Positions 48,701-58,040 of a stretch of DNA of 64,000 bases are shown piece by piece. This DNA comes from Paraglaciecola arctica (GTDB lineage Bacteria > Pseudomonadota > Gammaproteobacteria > Enterobacterales > Alteromonadaceae). The stretch lies in contig NZ_JAHKQO010000036.1 in assembly GCF_018861065.1 (NCBI RefSeq), positions 645,865 through 709,864 of the forward strand, given 5' to 3'. Every line of letters begins with the position of its first letter. Within the stretch, counting starts at the first letter, position 1. The notes under the pieces were generated by a model that saw only the letters and a list, made by a program, of their open reading frames with translations, was not told where the DNA came from and made no database searches. The translations under genes and the position numbers were made by a program.

Positions 48701-50443
48701 ATGACAACCACCACATCTGAAATAACATTTAGAGATTTAAACCTACCCGAAGAACTGCTGCAAGCATTAGAAAAAGTCGGCTATGAAAAACCAACCCCTA
48801 TTCAAGCACAGTGTATTCCACTTATTATTGACGGCCACGATTTATTAGGCACCGCACAAACAGGAACGGGTAAAACCGCTGCTTTTGCTTTGCCTATGTT
48901 GGCAAACATTGATCCTGACGTCAAAAACACTCAATTATTGGTTTTGGCACCAACAAGAGAATTAGCGATACAGGTAGCAGAAGCCTTTCAAGTTTATGCG
49001 AGTTTTTCTAAGAAAATTAACGTGCTGCCTATTTATGGCGGTTCTTCTTATGATAATCAAATTCGTCAATTAAGACGCGGTACGCAGGTAGTTGTTGGGA
49101 CACCTGGACGCGTAATAGATCATATTAAAAAAGGCACATTAAAACTCGATAACCTGAAGTTTTTAGTGCTTGATGAAGCTGATGAAATGCTGCGAATGGG
49201 TTTTATTGACGACGTAGAATGGATACTCAGTCATGCTCCAAAAGAGCGACAAACCGCACTGTTTTCGGCGACTATGCCCGACCCAATTCGTAAAATAACC
49301 AAACGATACCTAAATGATCCTAAATCGGTCAAAATTGAATCTAAAGTTACCACTGCGAGCACAATCCGCCAACGTTATGTTCAAGTTGCTGGGCACCATA
49401 AGATGGAAGCCCTAACACGGATAATGGAAGTGGAAAGCTTTGACGGTGCAATCATCTTTGTGCGAACCAAAACCGCCACAATGGAATTAGCTGAAAAATT
49501 ATCGGCACGTGGCTATGCGGTTGAACCTCTTAACGGTGACATACCGCAAAACTCTCGCGAACGTACTGTTGATCGTTTAAAGAAAGGCAAAATAGATATT
49601 TTGGTCGCTACCGATGTAGTGGCCCGAGGACTTGATGTTGAGCGTGTCAGTCACGTCATAAACTTTGACGTGCCTTACGATACTGAGTCTTACGTTCACC
49701 GTATCGGCCGTACCGGTCGTGCTGGTCGTCAAGGTGATGCGATCTTATTTATCTCACACCGTGAAAAGCGTATGTTGTTTTCTATTGAGCGCGCAACAAG
49801 ACAATCTATTGATGCGATGACTATTCCATCCATCTCAGAATTAAACGAAACACGTTTGTCTCGCTTCAAAAATAGCGTCATAGAAGCAATTGGTGACTCT
49901 TCTATTGAGACACTCATTCCTATCGTTGAATCAATTCAAGAAGAAACTGACGCAGCGCCTGAAGTGATAATGGCTGCATTAGCAAAAATAGCACAGGGCG
50001 ACGAACCACTAATTCTTCGAGAAAGCGACCGACCTGATTTAAACGCAAGACCACCTAGAAATGATCGTTCTGATAGAAACGATAGAGGTCCAAGGGAGCG
50101 CGGCGGTCGTAATGAACGTGGCGGTGAACGTGCTAAACGTGAACGCAAGTCTGGACCACCTAGTGAAGGCATGCAACGTTACCGTATTGAAGTGGGTCAT
50201 ACCCATGGAGCCAAACCAGGTAATATAGTAGGGGCGATTGCTAACGAAGCCAATATCAGCAGTAAGAACATCGGCTCAATTGAAATCTATGATAATTTCA
50301 GCACAGTCGACTTACCTAAAGATATGCCTAAGGCTACACACGACACGCTTCAAAGAACCCGCGTTGCCGGTCGTAGTTTAGGCATGCGAGAATGGTCAGA
50401 TCAACCACCCAAAAAACGTGGTAATCCAGCGAACCGTGGCTAA
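48701..50443 (+). CDS. deaD: DEAD-box ATP-dependent RNA helicase (DeaD/CsdA-like)
   Basis: The 580-residue helicase has all core motifs: AQTGTGKT (52-59), PTRELA, TPGR, DEAD, SAT, a TDVVARGLD motif and HRIGRTGRAGR. A C-terminal Arg/Gly/Asp-rich low-complexity segment (RNDRGPRERGGRNERGG) precedes a DbpA-type RNA-binding domain (YRIEVGHTHGAKPGNIVGAI). This layout is that of DeaD/CsdA, which unwinds RNA in ribosome assembly and cold adaptation. The ATG at 48701 is chosen because GGGA lies six bases upstream and the motif F matches family positions. A terminator follows. Confidence 0.95.
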   Translation: MTTTTSEITFRDLNLPEELLQALEKVGYEKPTPIQAQCIPLIIDGHDLLGTAQTGTGKTAAFALPMLANIDPDVKNTQLLVLAPTRELAIQVAEAFQVYASFSKKINVLPIYGGSSYDNQIRQLRRGTQVVVGTPGRVIDHIKKGTLKLDNLKFLVLDEADEMLRMGFIDDVEWILSHAPKERQTALFSATMPDPIRKITKRYLNDPKSVKIESKVTTASTIRQRYVQVAGHHKMEALTRIMEVESFDGAIIFVRTKTATMELAEKLSARGYAVEPLNGDIPQNSRERTVDRLKKGKIDILVATDVVARGLDVERVSHVINFDVPYDTESYVHRIGRTGRAGRQGDAILFISHREKRMLFSIERATRQSIDAMTIPSISELNETRLSRFKNSVIEAIGDSSIETLIPIVESIQEETDAAPEVIMAALAKIAQGDEPLILRESDRPDLNARPPRNDRSDRNDRGPRERGGRNERGGERAKRERKSGPPSEGMQRYRIEVGHTHGAKPGNIVGAIANEANISSKNIGSIEIYDNFSTVDLPKDMPKATHDTLQRTRVAGRSLGMREWSDQPPKKRGNPANRG

Positions 50444-50463
50444 TCCAAGTTGCTAATATTATT

Positions 50464-50488
50464 AAGGGGCTATTAAGCCCCTTTTTTT
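50464..50488 (+). terminator. Rho-independent terminator after deaD
   Basis: The stem AAGGGGCT/AGCCCCTT (50464-50471 with 50476-50483) has a four-base loop and a T-tract, 20 bases after the deaD stop codon. Confidence 0.94.
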
Positions 50489-50612
50489 ATAATTTTTTTC
50501 ATGTAGAAAACACCTTTTAATAACCATATGGAATATTAATTTAGTTTTAAATGGTTTTCACATCTATTGAAGCAGGGCAAACTGGAGCCTTCATTTTATC
50601 GAGTACTGAGTC

Positions 50613-52001
50613 ATGCAATATTTCCCGATATTTTTAGACACCACAGACATAAACTGTTTGGTCGTGGGCGGAGGAGAAGTCGCCGCACGTAAAGTGGAAT
50701 TACTGTTAAAAACATCTGCAGATATTACTGTTGTTGCACCTTGGGTGTGCGACACCTTACTTAAATTTGCGAAACAAGAGAAAATCCAACTCATTGTCAG
50801 GCCATACAATGAATCAGATCTGAGCGACAAACAGATGGTTTTCGTAGCTACCGATAACAGTGAATTAAATATACAGGTTCACGACCAAGCTCGAGCACAA
50901 AAAATCTTAGTTAATGTGGTAGACAATACCCCACTTTGCCAATTTATCACTCCTTCTATTATTGATCGTTCACCTATCATTATTGCAATGAGTAGCGGTG
51001 GTGTAGCGCCGGTTTTACTTCGATATTTACGACAAAAACTCGAGTCTGTTATCCCCCAGAAAATTAGTTTACTTGGGCAGTTTTCTGAAAAATTCAGAGA
51101 GTCCGTGAAAAAGCGCTTCAAGTCAGTGACTGAACGACGTTATTTTTGGGAAGACGTTCTAGACGGCGACATAGCCGAAAACGTGTTACAAGGAAACCAA
51201 CAACTCGCCGAACGGAAGTTTTTAGAAAAATTAGATTCCAAGCAAGCCAGTAAAACAGTGGGTGAAGTATATTTAGTCGGTGCAGGTCCCGGAGATCCAG
51301 ATTTATTGACATTTAGGGCATTACGCCTAATGCAAAAAGCCGATGTGGTGGTTTACGATCGTCTAGTTTCCCCAGAAATACTTGAGCTCGTTAGACGAGA
51401 TGCTGAAAAAATTTATGTTGGTAAAGCAAAAAGTAAACACACAGTACCCCAAAACGAAATTAATGAATTACTTGCGAAAGAGGCACTGGCGGGTAATCGC
51501 GTGGTACGACTAAAAGGTGGAGATCCCTTCATTTTTGGTCGAGGCGGTGAAGAGCTTGAAACCCTAATCGAGTATGGCGTTAACTTTCAGGTCGTTCCTG
51601 GTATAACCGCAGCCAGCGGCGCGGCTAGTTATGCAGGCATACCCTTAACCCATAGAGATCACGCCAAATCGGTGGTTTTTGCAACAGGTCACTTACAAGA
51701 CAATAGCATCAACCTAAACTGGAAAGGCTTAGCGCAACCAGACCAAACCATAGTGTTTTATATGGGGTTAACTGGTTTACCTATTATTTGCGAACAGCTC
51801 GTCAAGCACGGACTTGCTTCCACTACCCCTATCGCCATGGTGCAATCTGCTACAACTTCGCAGCAGAAAGTAGTCACGGGCACCTTAGAGAATATTCAAC
51901 AATTGGCAGAGGCTGCCGGTATTACACCCCCAGCGTTAATTATTGTAGGCTCAGTGGTGAGTTTGCAACAAAAGTTAAATTGGTTTGGTAAACAGCTTTA
52001 A
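50613..52001 (+). CDS. cysG: Siroheme synthase CysG
   Basis: CysG makes siroheme for sulfite and nitrite reductases by methylating uroporphyrinogen III and then oxidising and ferrochelating precorrin-2. The 462-residue protein has an N-terminal Rossmann domain (VVGGGEVAARKVELLL), a dimerisation part and a C-terminal methyltransferase domain with VYLVGAGPGDPDLLTFRALR, VVRLKGGDPFIFGRGGEE and VVPGITAASGAASYAGIPLTHRD, each under 25 residues and quoted only in part. It is a single gene with a weak ribosome binding site. Confidence 0.96.
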   Translation: MQYFPIFLDTTDINCLVVGGGEVAARKVELLLKTSADITVVAPWVCDTLLKFAKQEKIQLIVRPYNESDLSDKQMVFVATDNSELNIQVHDQARAQKILVNVVDNTPLCQFITPSIIDRSPIIIAMSSGGVAPVLLRYLRQKLESVIPQKISLLGQFSEKFRESVKKRFKSVTERRYFWEDVLDGDIAENVLQGNQQLAERKFLEKLDSKQASKTVGEVYLVGAGPGDPDLLTFRALRLMQKADVVVYDRLVSPEILELVRRDAEKIYVGKAKSKHTVPQNEINELLAKEALAGNRVVRLKGGDPFIFGRGGEELETLIEYGVNFQVVPGITAASGAASYAGIPLTHRDHAKSVVFATGHLQDNSINLNWKGLAQPDQTIVFYMGLTGLPIICEQLVKHGLASTTPIAMVQSATTSQQKVVTGTLENIQQLAEAAGITPPALIIVGSVVSLQQKLNWFGKQL

Positions 52002-52044
52002 CTAAGTCGACTCTGCACAAGTGTCGCTACCTAAATCAGAGCAT

Positions 52045-52707
52045 CTAAAGATGCCCGGTTTTAACATAAATCAAAGCGCCATCTTCTTTGGTGAAAGGCG
52101 TGTGGCGGCTTAAGTGAGGGCTACGTATCCAAGTACCTTTAGGATAAGCACCATGTTCATCATGGAAGGTCCCCTCTAATACAAGAATCTCTTCACCTCC
52201 CCAATGTTGATGGCTGCTAAATTGGGTATTCGACTCCCATTTAACTAATGCCACGTGTTCATTTTCAAATTCATGTAAAGGCATCACGCTCAAGCCATTG
52301 GCCACCCCCTGACGCCACGGTTGACTCTGTGTGGCAATGACTTTTTGCAGCCTGTCGTCTTGGTTAAACTGATGTAACTTAACCCAAATTACAGCGCCTT
52401 CTTTTCCAATTTTAGGTGTGTGTGCGCTACCGATAGGATTTCGCACATAACTTCCTTGAGGATATTCTTGGTGCTCATCTGCAAATACACCATCGAGTAC
52501 CAAAAATTCTTCACCACCAGAATGAGTATGTGATGAAAACTCGCTAAAAGGTGCATACCTCACTATAGACGTGGCTCTAGCCACTTCATCACCAATTCTG
52601 TCTAACATCATACGTTCAACACCCGGCATAGGCGATTCAACCCATTGATAATCTTCGGGCCGAACTACAATACGCTGAGTAAAATCTGCATTTAAGCGCG
52701 TGGTCAT
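52045..52707 (-). CDS. Two-domain cupin protein (ChrR-like cupins)
   Basis: This 220-residue protein consists of two cupin domains in tandem. Each has a complete metal site: His60, His62, Glu66 and His96 in the first, and His166, His168, Glu172 and His202 in the second. The SSHTHSGGEE and SSHQHWGGEE motifs are nearly the same, so the domains probably arose by duplication. They resemble the ChrR cupin that senses singlet oxygen or peroxide, but no anti-sigma zinc domain is present. It lies 23 bases after an SDR gene, so the two form an operon. It could be an enzyme such as a dioxygenase or isomerase. Function is unknown. Confidence 0.87.
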   Translation of the reverse strand: MTTRLNADFTQRIVVRPEDYQWVESPMPGVERMMLDRIGDEVARATSIVRYAPFSEFSSHTHSGGEEFLVLDGVFADEHQEYPQGSYVRNPIGSAHTPKIGKEGAVIWVKLHQFNQDDRLQKVIATQSQPWRQGVANGLSVMPLHEFENEHVALVKWESNTQFSSHQHWGGEEILVLEGTFHDEHGAYPKGTWIRSPHLSRHTPFTKEDGALIYVKTGHL

Positions 52708-52730
52708 GCTCGCATTCCTTATTTTTCAGT

Positions 52731-53504
52731 TTAATTTCTTCCAGCCATCACACCACCGTCTACATCCCAAATAGCACCAGTTACCCAGCTAGAACTATCT
52801 TGCAATAAGAAATTGATGCTCTTGGCTATGTCGTCAGGAGTACCAATACGTCCTATTGGGTGAAAGTCATTAAAGTTAGCTAATGCATCATCTAATTGTG
52901 CGGGATCGATAAAGGTTTCATAAATAGGTGTTTTTACCACTGCGGGTGAAACCGCGTTCACACGAATATTATGGGCCGCTAATTCCATCGCCATATGCTG
53001 GGTTAACGCATGTAATCCCGCTTTGGCCATTGAGTAAGCTGAAGACGGAGTCGCTTTAATCGCTTGTTTAGCCCACATTGAACCGATATGTACTACTGCC
53101 CCACCCCTGTTTCTAATCATGTTATTGGCCACCGCTTGACTAATAAAAAATGCAGCACGATTCATAGCAGCATAAGTATCATAGTCACTAAGTTGATGTT
53201 CTATAAAAGGTTTAGGATTAAAATAGCCTGCTGCATTAACAAAGTATTTGATATGTCGCGTTTCATTGTTAATGTGGCTAATCACTCTTTCGACATCTGA
53301 CTGTTGCTGTAAATCAACTTGCATCGTTTCAGCGACGGCATCTTGTGAACACAGTTTATTAAGCTCACTTTGTGCGGCTTTCAGTTTATCATTATTGTTG
53401 CCCATAATAAGGGTACTAATACCTTGGGTAATCAGATGTTTTGCTGTAGACAATCCTATGCCGCTAGAGCCGCCAAGAACGAGTGCGATTGGTGAATTAT
53501 TCAT
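52731..53504 (-). CDS. Short-chain dehydrogenase/reductase
   Basis: The 257-residue classical SDR has the cofactor loop GGSSGIG (11-17) and the catalytic Ser142, Tyr157 and Lys161 (YSMAK). It should reduce or oxidise a carbonyl/alcohol with NAD(P)(H). A CGGA ribosome binding site precedes the ATG. It is the first gene of a two-gene operon with the cupin gene. It is divergent from the HxlR regulator, which probably controls it. Confidence 0.95.
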   Translation of the reverse strand: MNNSPIALVLGGSSGIGLSTAKHLITQGISTLIMGNNNDKLKAAQSELNKLCSQDAVAETMQVDLQQQSDVERVISHINNETRHIKYFVNAAGYFNPKPFIEHQLSDYDTYAAMNRAAFFISQAVANNMIRNRGGAVVHIGSMWAKQAIKATPSSAYSMAKAGLHALTQHMAMELAAHNIRVNAVSPAVVKTPIYETFIDPAQLDDALANFNDFHPIGRIGTPDDIAKSINFLLQDSSSWVTGAIWDVDGGVMAGRN

Positions 53505-53569
53505 AATATTTTTCCGTAGTCTGCTAGTGTGTGTCGATAATTTAACAAACCGCCTCTAGGCTAAAAAGT

Positions 53570-53604
53570 AAGTACCAATAGGTAAGGTAGGTACTTTTAG
53601 GTAC
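53570..53604. promoter_or_regulatory. Inverted repeat, probable HxlR-type operator
   Basis: The arms AAGTACC (53570-53576) and GGTACTT (53590-53596) form an inverted repeat with a 13-base spacer. A third half-site-like AGGTAC follows at 53599-53604. It lies between the divergent SDR and regulator genes, seven bases before the regulator start. This position and shape fit the operators of winged-helix HxlR dimers, so the regulator probably controls itself and the SDR operon. Confidence 0.65.
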
Positions 53605-53610
53605 ATCTTT

Positions 53611-53958
53611 ATGAAAACAAAAGAAAATAATTTTGAAAGAAAAATAGCGCCACATAAAAGTGCGCGCATGTTAGAAACCATTTACGGATGCAAATGGTCA
53701 TTGACCCTATACCAACTTCTTGAAAATGGTATTAACCGTCCGGGCGAAATGGTACGAAATGTAGAAGGCTTAACAACAAAAGTCCTAAACCAATGTTTAA
53801 GAAAAAATACTGAGTTCGGTATTTTACAGCGAATTTCTTATAACGAAGTTCCCCCAAGAGTAGAGTACAAAGTCACAAAATTTGGCTCTAAATTTATGCG
53901 GGTACTGGACGAAATTGAAAAATTACAGAACGAAATAGACAATGATAATCAGAGCTAA
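53611..53958 (+). CDS. HxlR family winged-helix transcriptional regulator
   Basis: The 115-residue protein matches the HxlR domain: YGCKWSLTLYQLLENGINRPGEM, then GLTTKVLNQCLRKNTEFGILQRISYNEVPPRVEYKVTKFG, of which only part is quoted (EVPPRVEYKVTKFG). Such regulators often respond to reactive aldehydes, quinones or redox stress, sometimes through a Cys. This protein has Cys27 and Cys64-region cysteines that might serve so, without proof. It is divergent from the SDR/cupin operon, with an inverted repeat in between. Confidence 0.92.
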   Translation: MKTKENNFERKIAPHKSARMLETIYGCKWSLTLYQLLENGINRPGEMVRNVEGLTTKVLNQCLRKNTEFGILQRISYNEVPPRVEYKVTKFGSKFMRVLDEIEKLQNEIDNDNQS

Positions 53959-54133
53959 AGGTTATCGAAGTTTCACACTGTAAAGAGTTTTGCACTTTTT
54001 TCTAATTTTACAGCGCCAGACATTCTACAAAAGTTGTCGCCACAAGTAGCTGTCTATATACTCCACCGATTATTGACTGGGCCTATAAAAAGTCCATTTA
54101 GAATCTTATTTTCCAACCAATTTGGAGCTGCAT

Positions 54134-57100
54134 ATGTTGTTTGACGGTAACTTAGTCACAGAATCACCCACTCGTCAAAAAATCCGCGATTTTTATCGAA
54201 TTGACGAAAATCTAGCCGTCGAACATATTCTGCCCGATGCAGAAGTGAATATGCGCGCACGCAGTCGAGCTTGGGAGCGCGCCCGTAAAATGGTATTGCA
54301 AATTCGTCAGGATCAAGAAGGCACTGGAGTAGTGGAAGCCTTGCTCAACGAATATTCGTTATCGTCTTCCGAAGGAGTGGTTTTGATGTGTTTGGCAGAA
54401 GCCTTGTTAAGAGTACCTGACAAAAAAACCCAAGATAAATTGATAAGTGACAAGCTGTCTAAAGGTCAATGGAGCTCACATTTAGGCAACAGCGAATCTC
54501 TTTTTGTAAACGCATCTTCTTGGGGATTATTGTTGACCGGTGGACTAGTTAATTATGCCAATCAACGTAACCAATTTGGGATCCTCAAAAAGACCTTAGG
54601 AAAAGTGGGCGAACCTGTTATTCGCAAGGCAATGAATATCGCCATGAAAGTAATGGGTCAACAATTCGTAATGGGTGAAACCATCGAGGACGCAGTACAA
54701 CGTGCCGAAGAAAAAGAACGCAAAGGTTATGTGTATTCTTACGACATGTTAGGTGAAGGTGCCAGAACTCAAAAAGATGCCGACGAATATTTTGACGCTT
54801 ACGCACAGGCGATTAAAGTCATAGGTAAAGCAGCGCAGGGCAAAGGACCGAGAAAAAGCCCGGGCATTTCAGTGAAGTTATCTGCCATTCACCCTCGCTA
54901 TGAATTTACCCATAGAGAAAGAGTCATGGCAGAAATTCCTCCCAAATTGAAACAGCTATGTCTGCTAGCCAAAGAATATAACATCGGCTTAACCGTTGAT
55001 GCGGAAGAATCAGAGCGACTAGATATTTCTTTGGATATTATCGAACAAGTGTTTAGTGATCCTGACCTAGTCGGTTGGGATGGTTTTGGTTTGGCAGTTC
55101 AGTCTTATCAAAAACGTGCCATGTATGTTATCGACTGGTTACGAGAATTAACCCAGAAAGTAGGCCGCAAGTTAATGGTTAGACTTGTTAAAGGTGCCTA
55201 TTGGGACACAGAAATTAAAAACGCCCAAAAAGATGGCCTAGAACACTTTCCGGTATTTACCCGTAAATCATCTACCGATGTGTCATACCATGCCTGCGCC
55301 AACCGTTTATTAGATTACCGTGACACTATCTACCCACAGTTTGCGACTCATAACGCTTACACTGCCGCGGTCATAGTTGAACTGGCGGGTGATGACAAAG
55401 AAGGGTTTGAATTCCAGTGTCTACATGGCATGGGTGACAGCCTTTATGATCAGATAGTTTCCTTAGAAAATATCCAATGTCGTATTTACGCCCCTGTGGG
55501 AGAACATGAAGATCTCTTGGCTTATTTAGTGCGCCGCTTGCTCGAAAACGGTGCTAACTCGTCTTTTGTGAATGCCATAGTTGATGAAACTAGGCCAGTT
55601 GAATCTTTACTCGAAGACCCAGTAGAAAAAACCCAAAGGTTAAAGTTTAAATATAACGATCAAATCCAAAAGCCCATTGCTTTGTACGGTGCCGAAAGGG
55701 ACAACTCTAAAGGGCTTGATGTTACCGACATCAATCAAATTACCCCATTAAAAGCTTCGTTGGAACGCTGGTTTACTGACAATCTGTTGAATCAGGAACA
55801 AGTGCCAGAGGGATGTCATGCGGTACGTAATCCAGCGAACTTGGATGAAATAATTGGTTACCACCGTTTTGATAATCAGCAGCAAATGGCGGATAAACTC
55901 ACTGTTGCCCACGACACTTTTAGTACCTGGTCACAGACACCTATTGAAGAACGAGCTAATTTACTGCGCCGCACTGCAGATATTTTAGAACGTAATATTG
56001 ATGAGCTCATAGCGCTATGTATTAAAGAAGCGGGCAAAGTCACATCAGACGCAGTGGACGAAGTCCGCGAAGCGGTAGATTTTTGTCGTTACTATGCGGC
56101 ACGTGCTGAAGAGTTGGCAGATTATTCTCGTTTGGCCCCAAGGGGTGTAATCTTATGTATTAGCCCTTGGAATTTTCCACTAGCTATTTTCCTAGGCCAA
56201 GTAGTGGCAGCCCTAGTGACTGGCAATACCGTAATTGCGAAACCCGCAGAACAAACCAGTTTAATCGCACTACGCGCGTTACAGTTAATGGAATATGTAG
56301 GTTTACCTGCAGGTGTGGTGCAATCTGTTGTTGCTGCAGGACCCGATGTAGGCGAAGTGTTGCTGCCAGATGAGCGCATCAAAGCAGTGATGTTTACAGG
56401 CTCAACTGTTACCGGAAACCTGATTGCTAATACGTTAGCACAAAGGGGCGGAGAACAAGTTCCGCTGATCGCTGAAACCGGTGGCCAAAACTGTATGATC
56501 GTCGACTCTACAGCTCTACCGGAACAAGTGGTAGACGACGTCATTGCTTCAGGTTTTCAAAGTGCCGGGCAGCGATGTTCAGCACTACGGGTACTGTTTT
56601 TACAAGAAGAGATAGCTGACACAGTAACCGAAATGTTAATTGGCGCATTACGTGAACTAAGTGTGGGTGACCCCGCCTATTTAGCCACCGATATCGGCCC
56701 AGTTATTGACCAAAAAGCGTTAACTAATTTACAAGCCCATGCCGAAGATATGCAACACAATGGCACCTTGTTATACGAGTGCAAAGTACCAGAAAATAAC
56801 GGAACATTTTTTGCGCCTAGACTGTATCAAATTGATGATATTTCGGTACTCAAGCGCGAAGTTTTTGGTCCTTGTGTACACATAGTGCGCTTCAAAGCCG
56901 ATGACCTTGAGCAAACTGTCGAAAAAATTAATGGCACAGGTTTTGGTTTAACTATGGGTATTCATACCCGTATCGATGTTAGGGCCATGGACTTAATCAA
57001 ACTGTCTCGCGCCGGCAACGTCTATGTCAACCGCAATATGATTGGTGCCATAGTTGGCGTGCAACCTTTTGGTGGTCGTGGATTATCTGGTACTGGCCCT

Positions 57101-57919
57101 AAAGCCGGCGGACCACATTATTTAACCCGTCTTATGCTTGAAAAATCAACACCACGAGACGAGAGTGAATCATTGCCTAACGTAGATAAAGCCCTTGAAA
57201 GTGGCACTGAAGCTGAGCAACAAGCGATTCAATGCATGAAAAACGCGTGCTCTATCGAACATGAATGGCGTTTAACGGATTTAAATACCCGTATATCCTC
57301 GGTGCGTCAATTGCTCGCCACTATTGCAAAAGTCGATATAGTTGAAGATCTTGCCGACGATCTAAACTCTACACTAGCAGCGGCACGCTCGCAGTTGATC
57401 AGTATAGAAAAACGCCTCAAAAAACCCCAAGTATTGCCGGGGCCAACTGGTGAATCAAATGTGTTGTACTTAGAGCCTAGAGGCATATTGGTATGTTTCG
57501 CAGACAAAAACGTTACCTTTGAATATTGGCTTTTATCTGTTGTAACCGCCTTAGCAACTGGTAACGTGGTCATTTCTGTAGTGTCAGAATTGTTTTACGC
57601 AGAAGCAACAGAATTTCGTGAGCAGTTTTTGGCAACTGGCGCACCTAAACATGTATTTCAGGTTGCCAAATTGCATCATCTGCAATCCTTGTTAGCAGAA
57701 CAAGACCTAGCAGGTGTGGTTATCGACAGTGAAAGTGACCGCTCTAGCTATATGGTGCAAATGCTAGCTAAGCGCACTGGTGCGATACTACCGGTTATCA
57801 CCGCAGAATATTACGATCACTTGATACAGCGTTTGTTGACTGAAAAAACTGTCAGTATTGATACTACAGCATCTGGAGGTAACACCTCATTGATGACCTT
57901 GGTTGAAGACGACGAATAA
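54134..57919 (+). CDS. putA: Bifunctional proline dehydrogenase/P5C dehydrogenase PutA
   Basis: PutA oxidises proline to glutamate in two steps. The 1261-residue protein has the proline dehydrogenase barrel (LMVRLVKGAYWDTEIKNAQ, about 350-370), then an aldehyde dehydrogenase domain with Glu781 (ETGGQ) and catalytic Cys815 (AGQRCSALR), and a C-terminal domain of about 200 residues that caps the tunnel. The E. coli type ribbon-helix-helix DNA-binding domain is missing, since the protein starts directly with the helical arm. The start at 54134 is supported by GGAG six bases upstream. A TTG at 54122 is in frame. Confidence 0.96.
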   Translation: MLFDGNLVTESPTRQKIRDFYRIDENLAVEHILPDAEVNMRARSRAWERARKMVLQIRQDQEGTGVVEALLNEYSLSSSEGVVLMCLAEALLRVPDKKTQDKLISDKLSKGQWSSHLGNSESLFVNASSWGLLLTGGLVNYANQRNQFGILKKTLGKVGEPVIRKAMNIAMKVMGQQFVMGETIEDAVQRAEEKERKGYVYSYDMLGEGARTQKDADEYFDAYAQAIKVIGKAAQGKGPRKSPGISVKLSAIHPRYEFTHRERVMAEIPPKLKQLCLLAKEYNIGLTVDAEESERLDISLDIIEQVFSDPDLVGWDGFGLAVQSYQKRAMYVIDWLRELTQKVGRKLMVRLVKGAYWDTEIKNAQKDGLEHFPVFTRKSSTDVSYHACANRLLDYRDTIYPQFATHNAYTAAVIVELAGDDKEGFEFQCLHGMGDSLYDQIVSLENIQCRIYAPVGEHEDLLAYLVRRLLENGANSSFVNAIVDETRPVESLLEDPVEKTQRLKFKYNDQIQKPIALYGAERDNSKGLDVTDINQITPLKASLERWFTDNLLNQEQVPEGCHAVRNPANLDEIIGYHRFDNQQQMADKLTVAHDTFSTWSQTPIEERANLLRRTADILERNIDELIALCIKEAGKVTSDAVDEVREAVDFCRYYAARAEELADYSRLAPRGVILCISPWNFPLAIFLGQVVAALVTGNTVIAKPAEQTSLIALRALQLMEYVGLPAGVVQSVVAAGPDVGEVLLPDERIKAVMFTGSTVTGNLIANTLAQRGGEQVPLIAETGGQNCMIVDSTALPEQVVDDVIASGFQSAGQRCSALRVLFLQEEIADTVTEMLIGALRELSVGDPAYLATDIGPVIDQKALTNLQAHAEDMQHNGTLLYECKVPENNGTFFAPRLYQIDDISVLKREVFGPCVHIVRFKADDLEQTVEKINGTGFGLTMGIHTRIDVRAMDLIKLSRAGNVYVNRNMIGAIVGVQPFGGRGLSGTGPKAGGPHYLTRLMLEKSTPRDESESLPNVDKALESGTEAEQQAIQCMKNACSIEHEWRLTDLNTRISSVRQLLATIAKVDIVEDLADDLNSTLAAARSQLISIEKRLKKPQVLPGPTGESNVLYLEPRGILVCFADKNVTFEYWLLSVVTALATGNVVISVVSELFYAEATEFREQFLATGAPKHVFQVAKLHHLQSLLAEQDLAGVVIDSESDRSSYMVQMLAKRTGAILPVITAEYYDHLIQRLLTEKTVSIDTTASGGNTSLMTLVEDDE

Positions 57920-57979
57920 AGCGGAACAAACCTCAACCCTGTATAGATATTAAAAAATTCATACAGAGTTGAAGATAAT

Positions 57980-58019
57980 AAAAACGCGCATTTAGCAGTT
58001 TTGCGTTTTGCGCGTTTTT
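57980..58019. terminator. Bidirectional terminator between putA and the ferredoxin reductase
   Basis: A ten-base stem (57980-57989 with 58010-58019) with A- and T-tracts on its ends and a 20-base loop separates the convergent genes. Confidence 0.82.
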
Positions 58020-58040
58020 AACAAAAATGACCGAGTTTCA

